Part shown: positions 35,940 to 44,572 of the stretch, piece by piece
Layout of the letters: each line of letters begins with the position of its first letter
Numbering within the stretch: the first letter of the stretch is position 1
NCBI RefSeq assembly: GCF_020985305.1
Contig: NZ_CP087588.1
Span: 1 to 64,000, forward strand
Length of the DNA: 64,000 nucleotides
Direction of reading: 5' to 3'
Source of the DNA: Croceicoccus sp. Ery15
GTDB taxonomy: Bacteria; Pseudomonadota; Alphaproteobacteria; Sphingomonadales; Sphingomonadaceae
Notes under the pieces: model-generated
What the model was told of the DNA's origin: nothing
What the model saw: only the letters and a program-made list of their open reading frames with translations
Databases searched by the model: none
Translations under genes and position numbers: made by a program

Positions 35940-35979
35940 ACACTTGGCGGCGCATGAACGCTCTGGCACAATGCATTCG

Positions 35980-36990
35980 ATGAGCACTGGACAGCACAAA
36001 CCTCTGGTCGATGGCTTCGGTCGCCACATTACCTATCTGCGGCTGTCGCTGACGGATCGCTGCGATCTGCGCTGCACCTATTGCATGCCCGAACGCATGA
36101 CGTTCCTGCCCCGCGCCGAGGTGCTGACGCTGGAAGAGGCGCATCGCATCGCGCTCGCCTTTATCGACCGCGGCGTCACCAAGATCCGGCTGACCGGCGG
36201 CGAGCCGCTGGTGCGGCGCGACATGATCGATCTGGTGCGCGCCCTGGGACGTCGTATCGGGGATGGTCTGGAAGAGCTGACGCTGACCACCAATGGCACG
36301 CAGCTGGCCGATTTCGCCGATGATCTGGCGGCAGCGGGCGTCCGGCGTGTGAATGTCTCGCTCGACACGCTGGACCGCGCGATATTCGAACGTCTGGCCC
36401 GGCGCGACCGGCTGGACGCGGTGTTGCAAGGAATCGACGCCGCGCGCGATGCGGGGCTAAAGGTCAAACTCAACACCGTCGCGCTGAAGGACGTGAACGA
36501 GCAGGAGATCCCTGCCATGGTCGAATGGGCGCACGGGCAGGGCCATGACATGACCCTGATCGAGGTGATGCCGCTGGGCGAGGTCGATGGCGAACGGATC
36601 GACCATTACCTGCCGCTGGATGCCGTGCGCCGCGATCTGGAGGCGCGCTGGACGCTGACCCCTAGCGGACATCGCACGGGCGGGCCTTCGCGCTATGTCA
36701 ATGTGGCGGAAACGGGTGGCAGGCTGGGCTTTATCACGCCGCTGACAGGCAATTTCTGCGACGGCTGCAATCGCGTGCGGCTGACCGCGACGGGCCAGCT
36801 TTACGCCTGCCTTGGCGGGCGCGAGCAGGTCGACCTGCGCGCCGCCGTGCGGTCTGCCGATCCCGATGGCGCAGTGGCACAGGCGCTGGATACGGCGATG
36901 GCGATCAAGCCCGAACGCCATCATTTCGCGATCCGCAAAGCGGGTGAGGCACCGGCACTGGCCCGCCATATGTCGGTCACCGGCGGATAG
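35980..36990 (+). CDS. moaA: GTP 3',8-cyclase (molybdopterin synthesis)
   Basis: A 336-residue radical SAM enzyme that starts molybdenum cofactor synthesis from GTP. The first iron-sulfur cluster motif is DRCDLRCTYCMPE near residue 26. The second is FCDGCNRVRLTATGQLYACL near residue 256. The protein ends in the expected Gly-Gly (SVTGG). An ATG at 35971 would add three residues. It is followed closely by moaD and moaE. Confidence 0.96.
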   Translation: MSTGQHKPLVDGFGRHITYLRLSLTDRCDLRCTYCMPERMTFLPRAEVLTLEEAHRIALAFIDRGVTKIRLTGGEPLVRRDMIDLVRALGRRIGDGLEELTLTTNGTQLADFADDLAAAGVRRVNVSLDTLDRAIFERLARRDRLDAVLQGIDAARDAGLKVKLNTVALKDVNEQEIPAMVEWAHGQGHDMTLIEVMPLGEVDGERIDHYLPLDAVRRDLEARWTLTPSGHRTGGPSRYVNVAETGGRLGFITPLTGNFCDGCNRVRLTATGQLYACLGGREQVDLRAAVRSADPDGAVAQALDTAMAIKPERHHFAIRKAGEAPALARHMSVTGG

Positions 36991-37001
36991 GTCCGGTCCC
37001 T

Positions 37002-37247
37002 ATGTCGCTGACGCTTCTGTTTCTCGGCAAGCTCGAGGATGCGGCGGGTGCGCCCGAATTGTCGCTCGACATCGAACGCCCGCTGACCCTGTCGGAGATT
37101 GCCGAACGGCTCGAACCGCGCCTTGCGGTGGCGATATCTGCCGCCAATGTGCGTATCGCGCTGAACGGGTCGCTGGTGGGCGCGGGCGCATGGAGTGCGA
37201 AAAGCGGCGACGAGCTGGCCTTTCTGCCGCCCGTCAGCGGCGGTTGA
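37002..37247 (+). CDS. moaD: Molybdopterin synthase small subunit
   Basis: An 81-residue ubiquitin-fold protein ending in Gly-Gly (LPPVSGG). That tail is loaded with sulfur as a thiocarboxylate and passed to cyclic pyranopterin by the MoaE subunit. It begins MSLTLLFLGKLEDAAG, matching the family start. It lies eleven bases after moaA and seven before moaE. Confidence 0.92.
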   Translation: MSLTLLFLGKLEDAAGAPELSLDIERPLTLSEIAERLEPRLAVAISAANVRIALNGSLVGAGAWSAKSGDELAFLPPVSGG

Positions 37248-37254
37248 GTGCCCC

Positions 37255-37716
37255 ATGATCCGCGATGTCCGCCTTGCCCATGCGGGTTTCGATCCGGCGC
37301 ATGAATTACAGCAATTTACCGCGCGTCAGGATGCGGGCGGCGTGGTCAGTTTCCTTGGCAAGGTCCGCGCCGAAGGGGGCGCCGCTGCGGTACAGGCGCT
37401 GGAACTGCGCCATTACGCGCCGCTGACCCTGTCGGGGATGGAGGAACTGGCCATGCGGGCAGAGCGCCACTGGCGCCTTACCGGCCTGCTGGTCATCCAC
37501 CGCGAGGGGCGGATGGTGCCGGGCGATCCCATCGTACTGGTCGCATGCGGCGCGCGTCACCGCCGCGATGCGTTCGAGGCATGCGACTTTCTGATGGACC
37601 ATCTGAAGTCCGAAAGCTGGTTCTGGAAGCGCGAGAAGACGCCGCAGGGCTGGCACTGGGTCGAACCGCGCGAGCAGGACCGCGAAGACCTGTCGCGCTG
37701 GGCGCATATCGCCTGA
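37255..37716 (+). CDS. moaE: Molybdopterin synthase large subunit
   Basis: A 153-residue protein with the family order FLGKVRAEGG, ELRHYAPLT, then HREGRMVPGDPIVLVACGARH and ACDFLMDHLKSESWFWKRE; the Lys residues in the last block form the active site. With MoaD it inserts the dithiolene sulfurs. The ATG at 37255 was chosen because no other in-frame start fits. It converges with the lipoprotein gene at 37734. Confidence 0.93.
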   Translation: MIRDVRLAHAGFDPAHELQQFTARQDAGGVVSFLGKVRAEGGAAAVQALELRHYAPLTLSGMEELAMRAERHWRLTGLLVIHREGRMVPGDPIVLVACGARHRRDAFEACDFLMDHLKSESWFWKREKTPQGWHWVEPREQDREDLSRWAHIA

Positions 37717-37733
37717 TCAGCCCCTCATTAGCC

Positions 37734-38267
37734 TCATTGCCCCATCGGCGCCGTCAGCGCCTGCAACGCGGCGTCTTCCTCTGCGACCAGCGCAGCCACT
37801 TCCTCGCGCGCGGCGGCAATTTCGGGCAAGCCCTGTGCCGCGCCCGTATCGGCGGCGGTCACTGCGCCCACGGCCAGCATCGAATCAAGCTCGGCCAGCG
37901 CGAACATTGTATCGCTGCGCGCCGATTCGACATCGCTGATCGCGACAATGGCATCGGACCAGCGCGTGCTGCCCTGCGCCGCTCCCCTGGCTGCATTGGC
38001 GCGTGCCCGCGCGGCGCTGGCGCGGCGCAGGAAAACAGCATGCGAGGCGCTGGCCTGTTCGCGCAATTCGGCGATCCGGCCGTTCAGACCTGTCGGAAGG
38101 GGCGCGGGCGCGGCGGGGGTCGCGATATCGGGTTCGACGGGCGAAGCATTGCCCTCCACCCGTTCGACATCGCGCCTTTCCAGCGAGGGATAGCGCGAAT
38201 CGCTGGCGCAGGCCGACACGATCAGCGATGCGGGAATGGCGACAAGGAAAAGGCGCTGTGCAATCAT
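37734..38267 (-). CDS. Hypothetical lipoprotein with coiled coil
   Basis: A 177-residue protein with a signal and lipobox (LIVSACASD, Cys near residue 20), a Pro-rich linker and a long helical region (IAELREQASASHAVFLRRAS). No catalytic motif is present. A structural or envelope-stress role is possible; nothing specific can be claimed. It stands alone on the minus strand and converges with moaE. Confidence 0.65.
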   Translation of the reverse strand: MIAQRLFLVAIPASLIVSACASDSRYPSLERRDVERVEGNASPVEPDIATPAAPAPLPTGLNGRIAELREQASASHAVFLRRASAARARANAARGAAQGSTRWSDAIVAISDVESARSDTMFALAELDSMLAVGAVTAADTGAAQGLPEIAAAREEVAALVAEEDAALQALTAPMGQ

Positions 38268-38532
38268 CACCGCGCCTGATAGCAGCTTGGAAGCGATCCG
38301 CCAGCCAAATGGCAGCGGGGAAACAGGTCGGGTGGCGCAGCCCGCCGGACGCCCCTTTCCAATTGACAGCGGCAGTCATTGCCAGTAACGGGCACCGCTC
38401 AATCCGGCATCCCGTGCTTTTGCGCGCTGTAATTGCATTGGGCCGGAATAATCGTCCGCAGATCGGCACGGATACAACATCGGCGCATTGACGTCGGGTC
38501 GTGGCTTCGCGGCAGAACAGACAGGTTTGAAC

Positions 38533-38829
38533 ATGTTCGCAATCGTGCGCACGGGCGGCAAGCAGTATCGCGTTGCCGCAGGAGACAAGATCGCGGTCGA
38601 GAAGCTGGCGGGTGAAGCCGGCGACAAGATCGAACTGGGCGACATCCTGCTCGCAGGTGAAGGCTCGGACCTCAAGGACGCCTCGAAGGTCAAGGTTTCG
38701 GCCGAGATCATCGCGCAGGCAAAGTCGGAAAAGGTGATCGTTTTCAAAAAGCGTCGTCGCCACAACTATCGCCGTCGCAACGGACACCGCCAGCAGATGA
38801 CCCTGCTGCGTATCGTGTCGGTCGGCTGA
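38533..38829 (+). CDS. rplU: 50S ribosomal protein L21
   Basis: A 98-residue ribosomal protein with the standard [19 protein letters not shown] start, [20 protein letters not shown] basic block and a short C-terminus. It is encoded just before rpmA, as usual. The 262-base gap upstream (38268-38532) holds the divergent promoter region; no certain promoter was picked. Confidence 0.97.
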   Translation: MFAIVRTGGKQYRVAAGDKIAVEKLAGEAGDKIELGDILLAGEGSDLKDASKVKVSAEIIAQAKSEKVIVFKKRRRHNYRRRNGHRQQMTLLRIVSVG

Positions 38830-38852
38830 ACCCAAAGTAGGAGCACACAACC

Positions 38853-39122
38853 ATGGCACATAAAAAAGCAGGCGGCTCCTCGCGCAACGGCCGCGATTCG
38901 GTTGGCCGTCGCCTTGGCGTCAAGAAATTCGGTGGCCAGGACGTGGTCGGCGGCAACATCATCGTGCGTCAGCGCGGGACCAAGGTTTACCCCGGCGTGA
39001 ACGTCGGCATGGGCAAGGACCACACGCTGTTCGCCCTGACCGAAGGCAAGGTCCGCTTCCACGATGGCAAGCTTGGCCGTAAATTCGTGTCGGTCGACGT
39101 GCTGGCGGAAGCCGCCGAGTAA
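38853..39122 (+). CDS. rpmA: 50S ribosomal protein L27
   Basis: An 89-residue ribosomal protein beginning [20 protein letters not shown], the family N-terminus, and containing [20 protein letters not shown]. The gene lies 23 bases after rplU with a good ribosome-binding site (AAAGTAGGAG) and is followed by two hairpins. Confidence 0.97.
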   Translation: MAHKKAGGSSRNGRDSVGRRLGVKKFGGQDVVGGNIIVRQRGTKVYPGVNVGMGKDHTLFALTEGKVRFHDGKLGRKFVSVDVLAEAAE

Positions 39123-39141
39123 GGGATAGATCCTAGCGATA

Positions 39142-39165
39142 GGCCGTCCCTTTAAACGGACGGCC
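39142..39165 (+). terminator. Hairpin after rpmA
   Basis: A perfect eight-pair stem (GGCCGTCC/GGACGGCC) with an eight-base loop lies 19 bases after the rpmA stop. No T-run follows directly. It may stabilise the mRNA end or act with the stronger terminator just downstream. Confidence 0.5.
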
Positions 39166-39186
39166 CCGCCGGCACAGACCGGCATG

Positions 39187-39220
39187 AAGGGAGAGGGCCA
39201 CGCGGCCAGTCTCCCTTTTT
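39187..39220 (+). terminator. Rho-independent terminator of rplU-rpmA
   Basis: A long hairpin (AAGGGAGA pairing with TCTCCCTT, with an inner GGCC/GGCC pairing) ends in TTTTT. It is the best terminator in this region. The remaining sequence to the next gene (39221-39423) holds nothing else that can be supported. Confidence 0.8.
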
Positions 39221-39423
39221 CGCGTCGGTTTTGCGGGTTGGCAGGGGCGTCGGCGGTACCCGCCACAGGTCATCGTATTTAGGGAACCCGATCAAAAACA
39301 GATGGTTAACGCCCATGGCCGGGCACGGCATCTGGACAGCACGGCCAAATTTTCATGGCCGGTATCACCATATTGAAACGCGGCAGGCCTAGTGGCTCGA
39401 CCGCGCCATTAGGGAGCGGAACC

Positions 39424-39768
39424 TTGTTTATCCGTAGCGACAATCTTTTCCTTCGGCCCGCATGGCCCGAAGACCGCGACAATCTGGACCGTGCGGGCGT
39501 TCCCGCCACGAACGATCCCCTGCGCCCCAACGATCTGGCGCATGGGCTAATCGTGACCATGCCGTCGATCGGGCAGGACCGCATTGCCGGAACCGCCGGT
39601 TTCGTCGCGCGCGGCGGGCGGTGGCAGCCGCGTATCTGGCTGGCCCCTGCGTTCCGTCACCTTGGCCTGTTCGATGAGGTTGAGGAGGCGATGTTCACGC
39701 TTATGGCGCAAATGCCAGACCCGTCGGGCCCGAGTCATATTCCGGCAATGGAATTGCAGGCAGCGTGA
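39424..39768 (+). CDS. GNAT-type N-acetyltransferase, short
   Basis: A 114-residue protein from a TTG with a good ribosome-binding site (AGGGAG, seven bases before). It begins FIRSDNLFLRPAWPEDRDNL, as in RimJ/RimL-type acetyltransferases, and continues IAGTAGFVARGGRWQPRIWL, a plausible acetyl-CoA-binding strand. It is short of the usual 150-170 residues, lacking the last strands, so it may be a minimal or degraded member. Substrate unknown. Confidence 0.55.
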   Translation: MFIRSDNLFLRPAWPEDRDNLDRAGVPATNDPLRPNDLAHGLIVTMPSIGQDRIAGTAGFVARGGRWQPRIWLAPAFRHLGLFDEVEEAMFTLMAQMPDPSGPSHIPAMELQAA

Positions 39769-39800
39769 ACTGCACGGGCGCAAGCGAAAAACGCAAGCGC

Positions 39801-39815
39801 AACTATAGCATAGTT
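39801..39815. promoter_or_regulatory. Palindrome upstream of the TetR gene, possible operator
   Basis: AACTATAGCATAGTT is a perfect six-base inverted repeat around three bases, in the AT-rich gap between the GNAT gene and the TetR gene. A second pair of inverted 8-mers (AATTGTTA at 39816-39823 and TAACAATT at 39864-39871) flanks the rest of the gap. TetR proteins commonly bind such sites near their own gene. No binding evidence is available. Confidence 0.4.
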
Positions 39816-39879
39816 AATTGTTACCGTTGATAATTTTGTGTATCAGCGGAAAGGGTCGCGCTTTAACAATTGAAATCCG

Positions 39880-40464
39880 GTGGCAACAAGAAAACGACTA
39901 AGCCAGGAAGACAGCCAGCGTGCCGCGCTGGAAGCGGCACGCGAACTGCTGATTGAATCGGGTCCGCAATCGCTGACGCTCAAGGCCGTGGCGGCGCGGA
40001 TCGGGCGTACCCATTCCAATCTTCTGCATCATTTCGGCAGCGCGGCGGGCCTGCAAAAGGCGCTGGCGGGTTTTCTTGCCACATCGATCTGCGAGACTAT
40101 CGCCAAGGCGGTCGCCAAGCGGCGGGCGGGGCAAGGCAGCGCGCGCGAGCTGGTCGACCTGATCTTCGATGCGTTCGGGCGCGAAGGGGCCGGTGCGCTG
40201 GCCAGCTGGACCATGGTATCGGGCAATCGCGATACGCTGGACCCGATCTTCGACACGATCCACGCTATGGTTGAGGAACTGGGACCCGAAGGCGAAGACT
40301 GGCAACGCGTGCGCGAAGTAACGATGGTGATCGTGCTGCAGGCGCTGGGTGATGCGACTATCGGCGATTCGCTGGCCCAGTCGCTAGACCTGCCGCGCGA
40401 ATCGGCGCGCGATCTGGCCACGCGGCAATTGATCGCCATGCTGCCTCGCGGAGAGAGCGTTTAA
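39880..40464 (+). CDS. TetR/AcrR family transcriptional regulator
   Basis: A 194-residue protein with an N-terminal helix-turn-helix (ARELLIESGPQSLTLKAVAARIGRTHSNLLHHFGSA) and a helical ligand-binding domain. The start is a GTG. It ends four bases into the opposite-strand ygfZ gene's end. Genes of this group control exporters or fatty acid metabolism; the target is not clear here. Confidence 0.85.
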   Translation: MATRKRLSQEDSQRAALEAARELLIESGPQSLTLKAVAARIGRTHSNLLHHFGSAAGLQKALAGFLATSICETIAKAVAKRRAGQGSARELVDLIFDAFGREGAGALASWTMVSGNRDTLDPIFDTIHAMVEELGPEGEDWQRVREVTMVIVLQALGDATIGDSLAQSLDLPRESARDLATRQLIAMLPRGESV

Positions 40465-41252
40465 CTCTTCGCGGGCGTCTCAGTGCCTTCCGCATTGTCC
40501 AGAACAAGCCAGCCGGGCCAGAGTGCCGGATCGGTATCGGCCACGCGGACATGGTCGACCGCCACCCCCAGATCGTCATAGGCGACGCGGCGGCGCGCCT
40601 CGTCGCTTTGCGCGATGGGCAGCACCAGCAGGCGGCGGTTCACTTTCTGGCGCCAGTTCATGCGGGCGGTGTTTTCCTGCCCGATGTAACAGCCCTTGCG
40701 GAAATTCACGCCGTGCAGTTCGGCGGCATTGCATTCCAGCCAGAGTGTCTGGTCGAAACCCAGCTCGCCGCGCCCTTCGGTCACGCCCAGTGACAGGCGA
40801 TGCGCGCGATAGGCATCGTCGGCGCCGGGGCCGTCCGATTGCTCTGTCGGTAACAGCCAGCGCTGACCCAGCGCGGCAAGACGTGGATCGTCGGCCCCGC
40901 CGTCGCCGCGATGGCTGTTCCAATGCACTTCGACCGCGGGATCGACGGCAATCGCGATCTTGCGGCGCAGGCGATAGAGCGAGAGTTTGCGGACCAGCTC
41001 GTCCGCGTGATCGCGTTCGCATTCGATCAGTAAATCGTCGCCACTGGGCCAGACGAAAAAGTCGAACAGCACCTTGCCCTGTGGTGAGAGCAGCGCCGAC
41101 CATACGGGCAGCGCGGCGGTGACATCACTGGTGACCAGCCCTTGGAGAAACTCGACGACATTTTCACCCCCACCATCGCCTTCACCCGTCAGCCGGATGA
41201 TCGCGCGATCGTTCAGGCGGGTGATATCGTGGCGAGAGGGCGTGTCGGTCAT
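40461..41252 (-). CDS. ygfZ: Folate-binding protein YgfZ-like (iron-sulfur cluster repair)
   Basis: A 263-residue GcvT-fold protein with the diagnostic KGCYIGQENTARMNWRQKVN sequence near residue 194. The family uses tetrahydrofolate and helps keep certain iron-sulfur enzymes working. The ATG at 41252 was chosen. It lies downstream of rarD on the same strand, 93 bases away, and ends convergent with the TetR gene. Confidence 0.88.
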   Translation of the reverse strand: MTDTPSRHDITRLNDRAIIRLTGEGDGGGENVVEFLQGLVTSDVTAALPVWSALLSPQGKVLFDFFVWPSGDDLLIECERDHADELVRKLSLYRLRRKIAIAVDPAVEVHWNSHRGDGGADDPRLAALGQRWLLPTEQSDGPGADDAYRAHRLSLGVTEGRGELGFDQTLWLECNAAELHGVNFRKGCYIGQENTARMNWRQKVNRRLLVLPIAQSDEARRRVAYDDLGVAVDHVRVADTDPALWPGWLVLDNAEGTETPAKS

Positions 41253-41345
41253 GGGCTGCTGTCCTTTTGCCGGTCCGGCGCAATGCGTGTCTGACCGATG
41301 TAGGGACGACCCGCGCAAAGATAAGCGTTTGTGCGCGATTTCCTG

Positions 41346-42269
41346 TCAGGCAGGCAGCTGGGCGCGGCGTCGGGCGCGTGTGCGCAGCAGCAGGTCTGCG
41401 CAGAAAATGGCGATGGCCGTCCAGATGATGACGAAACACACCAGCCTGACGGGATCGAGCTTTTCGCCCAGAACCGTCAGCCCCAGCAAAAAGACGATCG
41501 TCGGGGCCAGAAACTGCACGAAGCCGAGCGTGGAGTAATCCATCCGCCGCGCCGCCGTCGCAAACAGCAGCAGCGGGATCGCCGTCCACAGCCCTGCACC
41601 GAACAACAGGGCATGGCCCGCCAGATCGCCGCCCACGCCATTCGTCGCGGCGGGTGCCAGCGCGATAACGCCGACTGCCGGAACGGCAAGGATCAGCACT
41701 TCTACCGTCAATCCCGGCAATGCGCCAACCGGCACGCGCTTGCGCAGCAGGCCATAGGTGGCAAATGTCAGCGCCAGCATCAGGCTGATATATAGCGTAT
41801 CGAGCGCCTTTGCCGCCAGAATGGCAACGCCGATGCCGGCCACGCCGACCGCCAGCCATTGCATGCGCGTCAGCCGCTCTTTCAGGAAAATCGTCCCCAG
41901 CAGCACATTGACCAGCGGGTTGATGTAATAGCCGAGGCTGGCTGCATAGAATGCACCGCGCTGCACGGCGATGATATAGACGATCCAGTTGGTGCTGATC
42001 AGCAGGCTGGACAGTAGCAGCACGCCCAGAATGCGCGGATTGGTCAGCGCGGCCTTCACCTCGGCGATCTGCCCGCGCAGCGCGATGGCGACGGCGCAGA
42101 CGGGAATGGTCCAAAGCGTCCGCCAGCCAACCAGCGCAAACGGGTTCACTGCGTTCAGCAGCACCAGATAGAGCGGCAGGAAACCCCACAGCGTATAAGC
42201 GCCGAGGGCAAATGGAAGGCCGCGCGGGGCAGGGCTCTCGGTGGTCGGAACGGGCGAAGGGCTGCTCAT
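41346..42269 (-). CDS. rarD: EamA/RarD family membrane transporter
   Basis: A 307-residue protein with ten membrane segments and the family's duplicated drug/metabolite transporter fold. The start (GAYTLWGFLPLYLVLLNAVN) and the FVQFLAPTIVFLLGLTVLGE block are typical of RarD. The substrate is not established. It is divergent from the glycine-zipper gene across about 200 bases. Confidence 0.82.
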   Translation of the reverse strand: MSSPSPVPTTESPAPRGLPFALGAYTLWGFLPLYLVLLNAVNPFALVGWRTLWTIPVCAVAIALRGQIAEVKAALTNPRILGVLLLSSLLISTNWIVYIIAVQRGAFYAASLGYYINPLVNVLLGTIFLKERLTRMQWLAVGVAGIGVAILAAKALDTLYISLMLALTFATYGLLRKRVPVGALPGLTVEVLILAVPAVGVIALAPAATNGVGGDLAGHALLFGAGLWTAIPLLLFATAARRMDYSTLGFVQFLAPTIVFLLGLTVLGEKLDPVRLVCFVIIWTAIAIFCADLLLRTRARRRAQLPA

Positions 42270-42467
42270 GATTCCGCGCGCCTAGAGCGGGCCGGACGCG
42301 ATGCAAAGCCCAAACGTTTGCAATCTGCGACAAGCCGTTCAGAAAAGTGGCATTCTTTCTGAAAATAAACGGGCCATTCTGCAAGTGTTCATTTTCACAA
42401 GCCTAATTCTGAACTCACACCGCCGAGGCATCCAACCGACGCGGACCGGAATTGAAGGAGAATGATA

Positions 42468-42914
42468 ATGGCCCAGTTTCTGAAGCTTCGCACGATCGCC
42501 CTTGCGGCTGCCGTTCCCGCCATGGCCCTTTCGGCACCTGCGGCACAGGCAGCGGCTTTCCCCGTACAGGCCCCGCAGGCGCAAACCTCGCAGATCATGA
42601 CAGTCAGCGATCTGAACGCCGACCTCGACCGTCGTTACAAGAACCGCGATCGTTATGGCCGCTATGATCGATACGACCGGTATGACCGCCGCGACGAGCG
42701 TCTGCGCCGCGACAGCCGCGTCTGGCGCGGGAATGACGGCCGCTATTACTGCAAGAAGGAAAACGGCACGACCGGTCTGTTGATCGGCGGTGCGGTGGGC
42801 GGTCTTGCCGGCCATGAAATTGCCAAGGACAAGACGCTGGGCGCGATCCTTGGTGCGGCGGGCGGTGCCCTGCTGGGCCGCGCCATCGACAAGAGCGATG
42901 CCCGCTGCCGCTAA
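42468..42914 (+). CDS. Glycine-zipper 2TM envelope protein
   Basis: A 148-residue protein with a cleavable signal (APAAQAAAF), a repeated Arg/Tyr/Asp stretch (RYGRYDRYDRYDRRDER), one Cys near the middle and one at the end, and a C-terminal glycine-zipper region (GLLIGGAVGGLAGHEIAK and GAILGAAGGALLGR) predicted to insert in a membrane. The second ATG (42468) sits seven bases after AAGGAG and is taken as the start. Envelope or stress function is inferred from the fold. Confidence 0.7.
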   Translation: MAQFLKLRTIALAAAVPAMALSAPAAQAAAFPVQAPQAQTSQIMTVSDLNADLDRRYKNRDRYGRYDRYDRYDRRDERLRRDSRVWRGNDGRYYCKKENGTTGLLIGGAVGGLAGHEIAKDKTLGAILGAAGGALLGRAIDKSDARCR

Positions 42915-42981
42915 TCGTTAACCTGATTGAGAGGAGGCCGCGTCCCGCATGTCGGGGTGCGGCCTTGGCCGTTCTGGCGAC

Positions 42982-44391
42982 TTACTGGTGAAGCCCGACT
43001 CCGATCATCGCCCGCGGCTGGTCAATCTCGGCCGAGGCGACGGGATAGTTGCAGTAATCCACCGCGTAATAGGCGCCCGGTCGGTGGTTGCCCGATAGGC
43101 CCACCCCGCCAAAGGGCGCGTTCGACGATGCGCCATTGGTCGGCCGGTTCCAGTTCACGATGCCCGCCCTGATCTCGCGCCAGAACCGGTTGTACAGTTC
43201 GGGCGTGCCGCCCAGCAGCGATGCGGACAAGCCGTAACTGGTGTTGTTCGCTTCGGCGAGTGCAGCCTTGAAATTCGACACGCGGATCACCTGCAGCAAC
43301 GGGCCAAACAGTTCCTCGTCGCGCCTGCCGTTCATATCGGTAACGTCGACAATGCCAGGGGTGAGGAAGGGCAGGCCTTCCTTCAAACGCTCGACCGGAC
43401 GGATCACCCGGCCGCCGCGCGACACGATGCCGTTAAAGCCGCGTTCGACGATATCGGCGGCAACATTGTCGATCACCGGTCCCATGAAGGGGGCAGGCTG
43501 GTCAAACGGAGCGCCCACGATGATGCGGTCGACCAGCTTGGTCAGCGCCTCCATCACCGGTTCGTACATCGTATCGCGCACGATCAGGCGTCGTGCGGCG
43601 GTGCAGCGCTGTCCTGCAGTGGTAAAGGCCGATTGCACGATGGTCGCCGCCGCATCCTGCAGCAGCGGCGTATCCCACACGATCAGCGGGTTGTTGCCGC
43701 CCATTTCCAGTGCGGTGATGACGCCCGGCCGTTCGGCCAGCGCCTTGCGGATGGCGACGCCGGTATGCGACGATCCGGTAAATAAGACGCCGTCGATGCG
43801 CGGATCGGCTGTCAGCGCGCGGCCTTCCTCCGGTCCGCCCAGCAGCAGTTGGACCACGTTTTCGGGAAAGCCCGCTGCCTGGAAATAGCTGACGAGCCGT
43901 TCCCCCACCGCCGGTGTCTTTTCCGACGGCTTGAACACGACCGTATTGCCCGCCAGCAGGGCCGGAACGATATGGCCATTGGGCAGATGGGCGGGGAAAT
44001 TATACGGGCCCAGTACGGCCATCACGCCATGCGGCTTGTGACGCAGCGCGCTTTTCGCGCCCATCGCCCCTTCGCTGGCGCGATTGCCCGCACGTTCGGC
44101 CTGCGCGGCGATAGAGATATCGACCTTGCCGATCACCGCCTGCACTTCGGTTTCGGCTTCCCACAGCGGCTTGCCGGTTTCGCGCGCGATCAGCTTTGCA
44201 AGGCTGTCGGCATCGGCGCGAACCTGATTGGCGAAACGTTGCAGCAATTCGATCCGGCGCGACATCGGCTCTGCCGACCACGACAGGAATGCAGTGCGCG
44301 AACGATCGAGGACGAGATTGCGATCGCCCGGTTCGCCGTGCCAGAAAATCTCGCCGCTGGCGGGTTCGATCGAGGTCAGTTCGGTGGTCAA
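42982..44391 (-). CDS. astD: N-succinylglutamate 5-semialdehyde dehydrogenase-type aldehyde dehydrogenase
   Basis: A 469-residue aldehyde dehydrogenase: NAD-binding PYNFPAHLPNGHIVPALL, FTGSSHTGVAIRKAL, the catalytic Glu in ALEMGGNNPL, and the catalytic Cys in FTTAGQRCTAARRL. The closest match in character is AstD of the arginine succinyltransferase pathway. A TTG at 44391 has a GGAG five bases upstream and is the best start. No astA, astB or astE is present nearby, so the pathway assignment is weaker than the enzyme class. Confidence 0.8.
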   Translation of the reverse strand: MTTELTSIEPASGEIFWHGEPGDRNLVLDRSRTAFLSWSAEPMSRRIELLQRFANQVRADADSLAKLIARETGKPLWEAETEVQAVIGKVDISIAAQAERAGNRASEGAMGAKSALRHKPHGVMAVLGPYNFPAHLPNGHIVPALLAGNTVVFKPSEKTPAVGERLVSYFQAAGFPENVVQLLLGGPEEGRALTADPRIDGVLFTGSSHTGVAIRKALAERPGVITALEMGGNNPLIVWDTPLLQDAAATIVQSAFTTAGQRCTAARRLIVRDTMYEPVMEALTKLVDRIIVGAPFDQPAPFMGPVIDNVAADIVERGFNGIVSRGGRVIRPVERLKEGLPFLTPGIVDVTDMNGRRDEELFGPLLQVIRVSNFKAALAEANNTSYGLSASLLGGTPELYNRFWREIRAGIVNWNRPTNGASSNAPFGGVGLSGNHRPGAYYAVDYCNYPVASAEIDQPRAMIGVGLHQ

Positions 44392-44572
44392 GTTGGCTCC
44401 GTCGAATGCGTGCCGGGGATATGCGGCGCAAGCTCTAACCCATTGCCGAGGCGCTGACCAGAGCAGCGTAGTTTCGATCGAAACGGGTTTTGGGTTCGGC
44501 AGATATGGGGCCTTTGACCGTTTTGCCAAGCCTCTCACCGGGCCTTTCGGCAAGCACTCGCGTGGCGTCAGT

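Noticed and set aside
42640..42720. Repeated RYDRYDR codons as a DNA repeat element
   Set aside because: It is part of the glycine-zipper protein and explained by its Arg/Tyr-rich segment.
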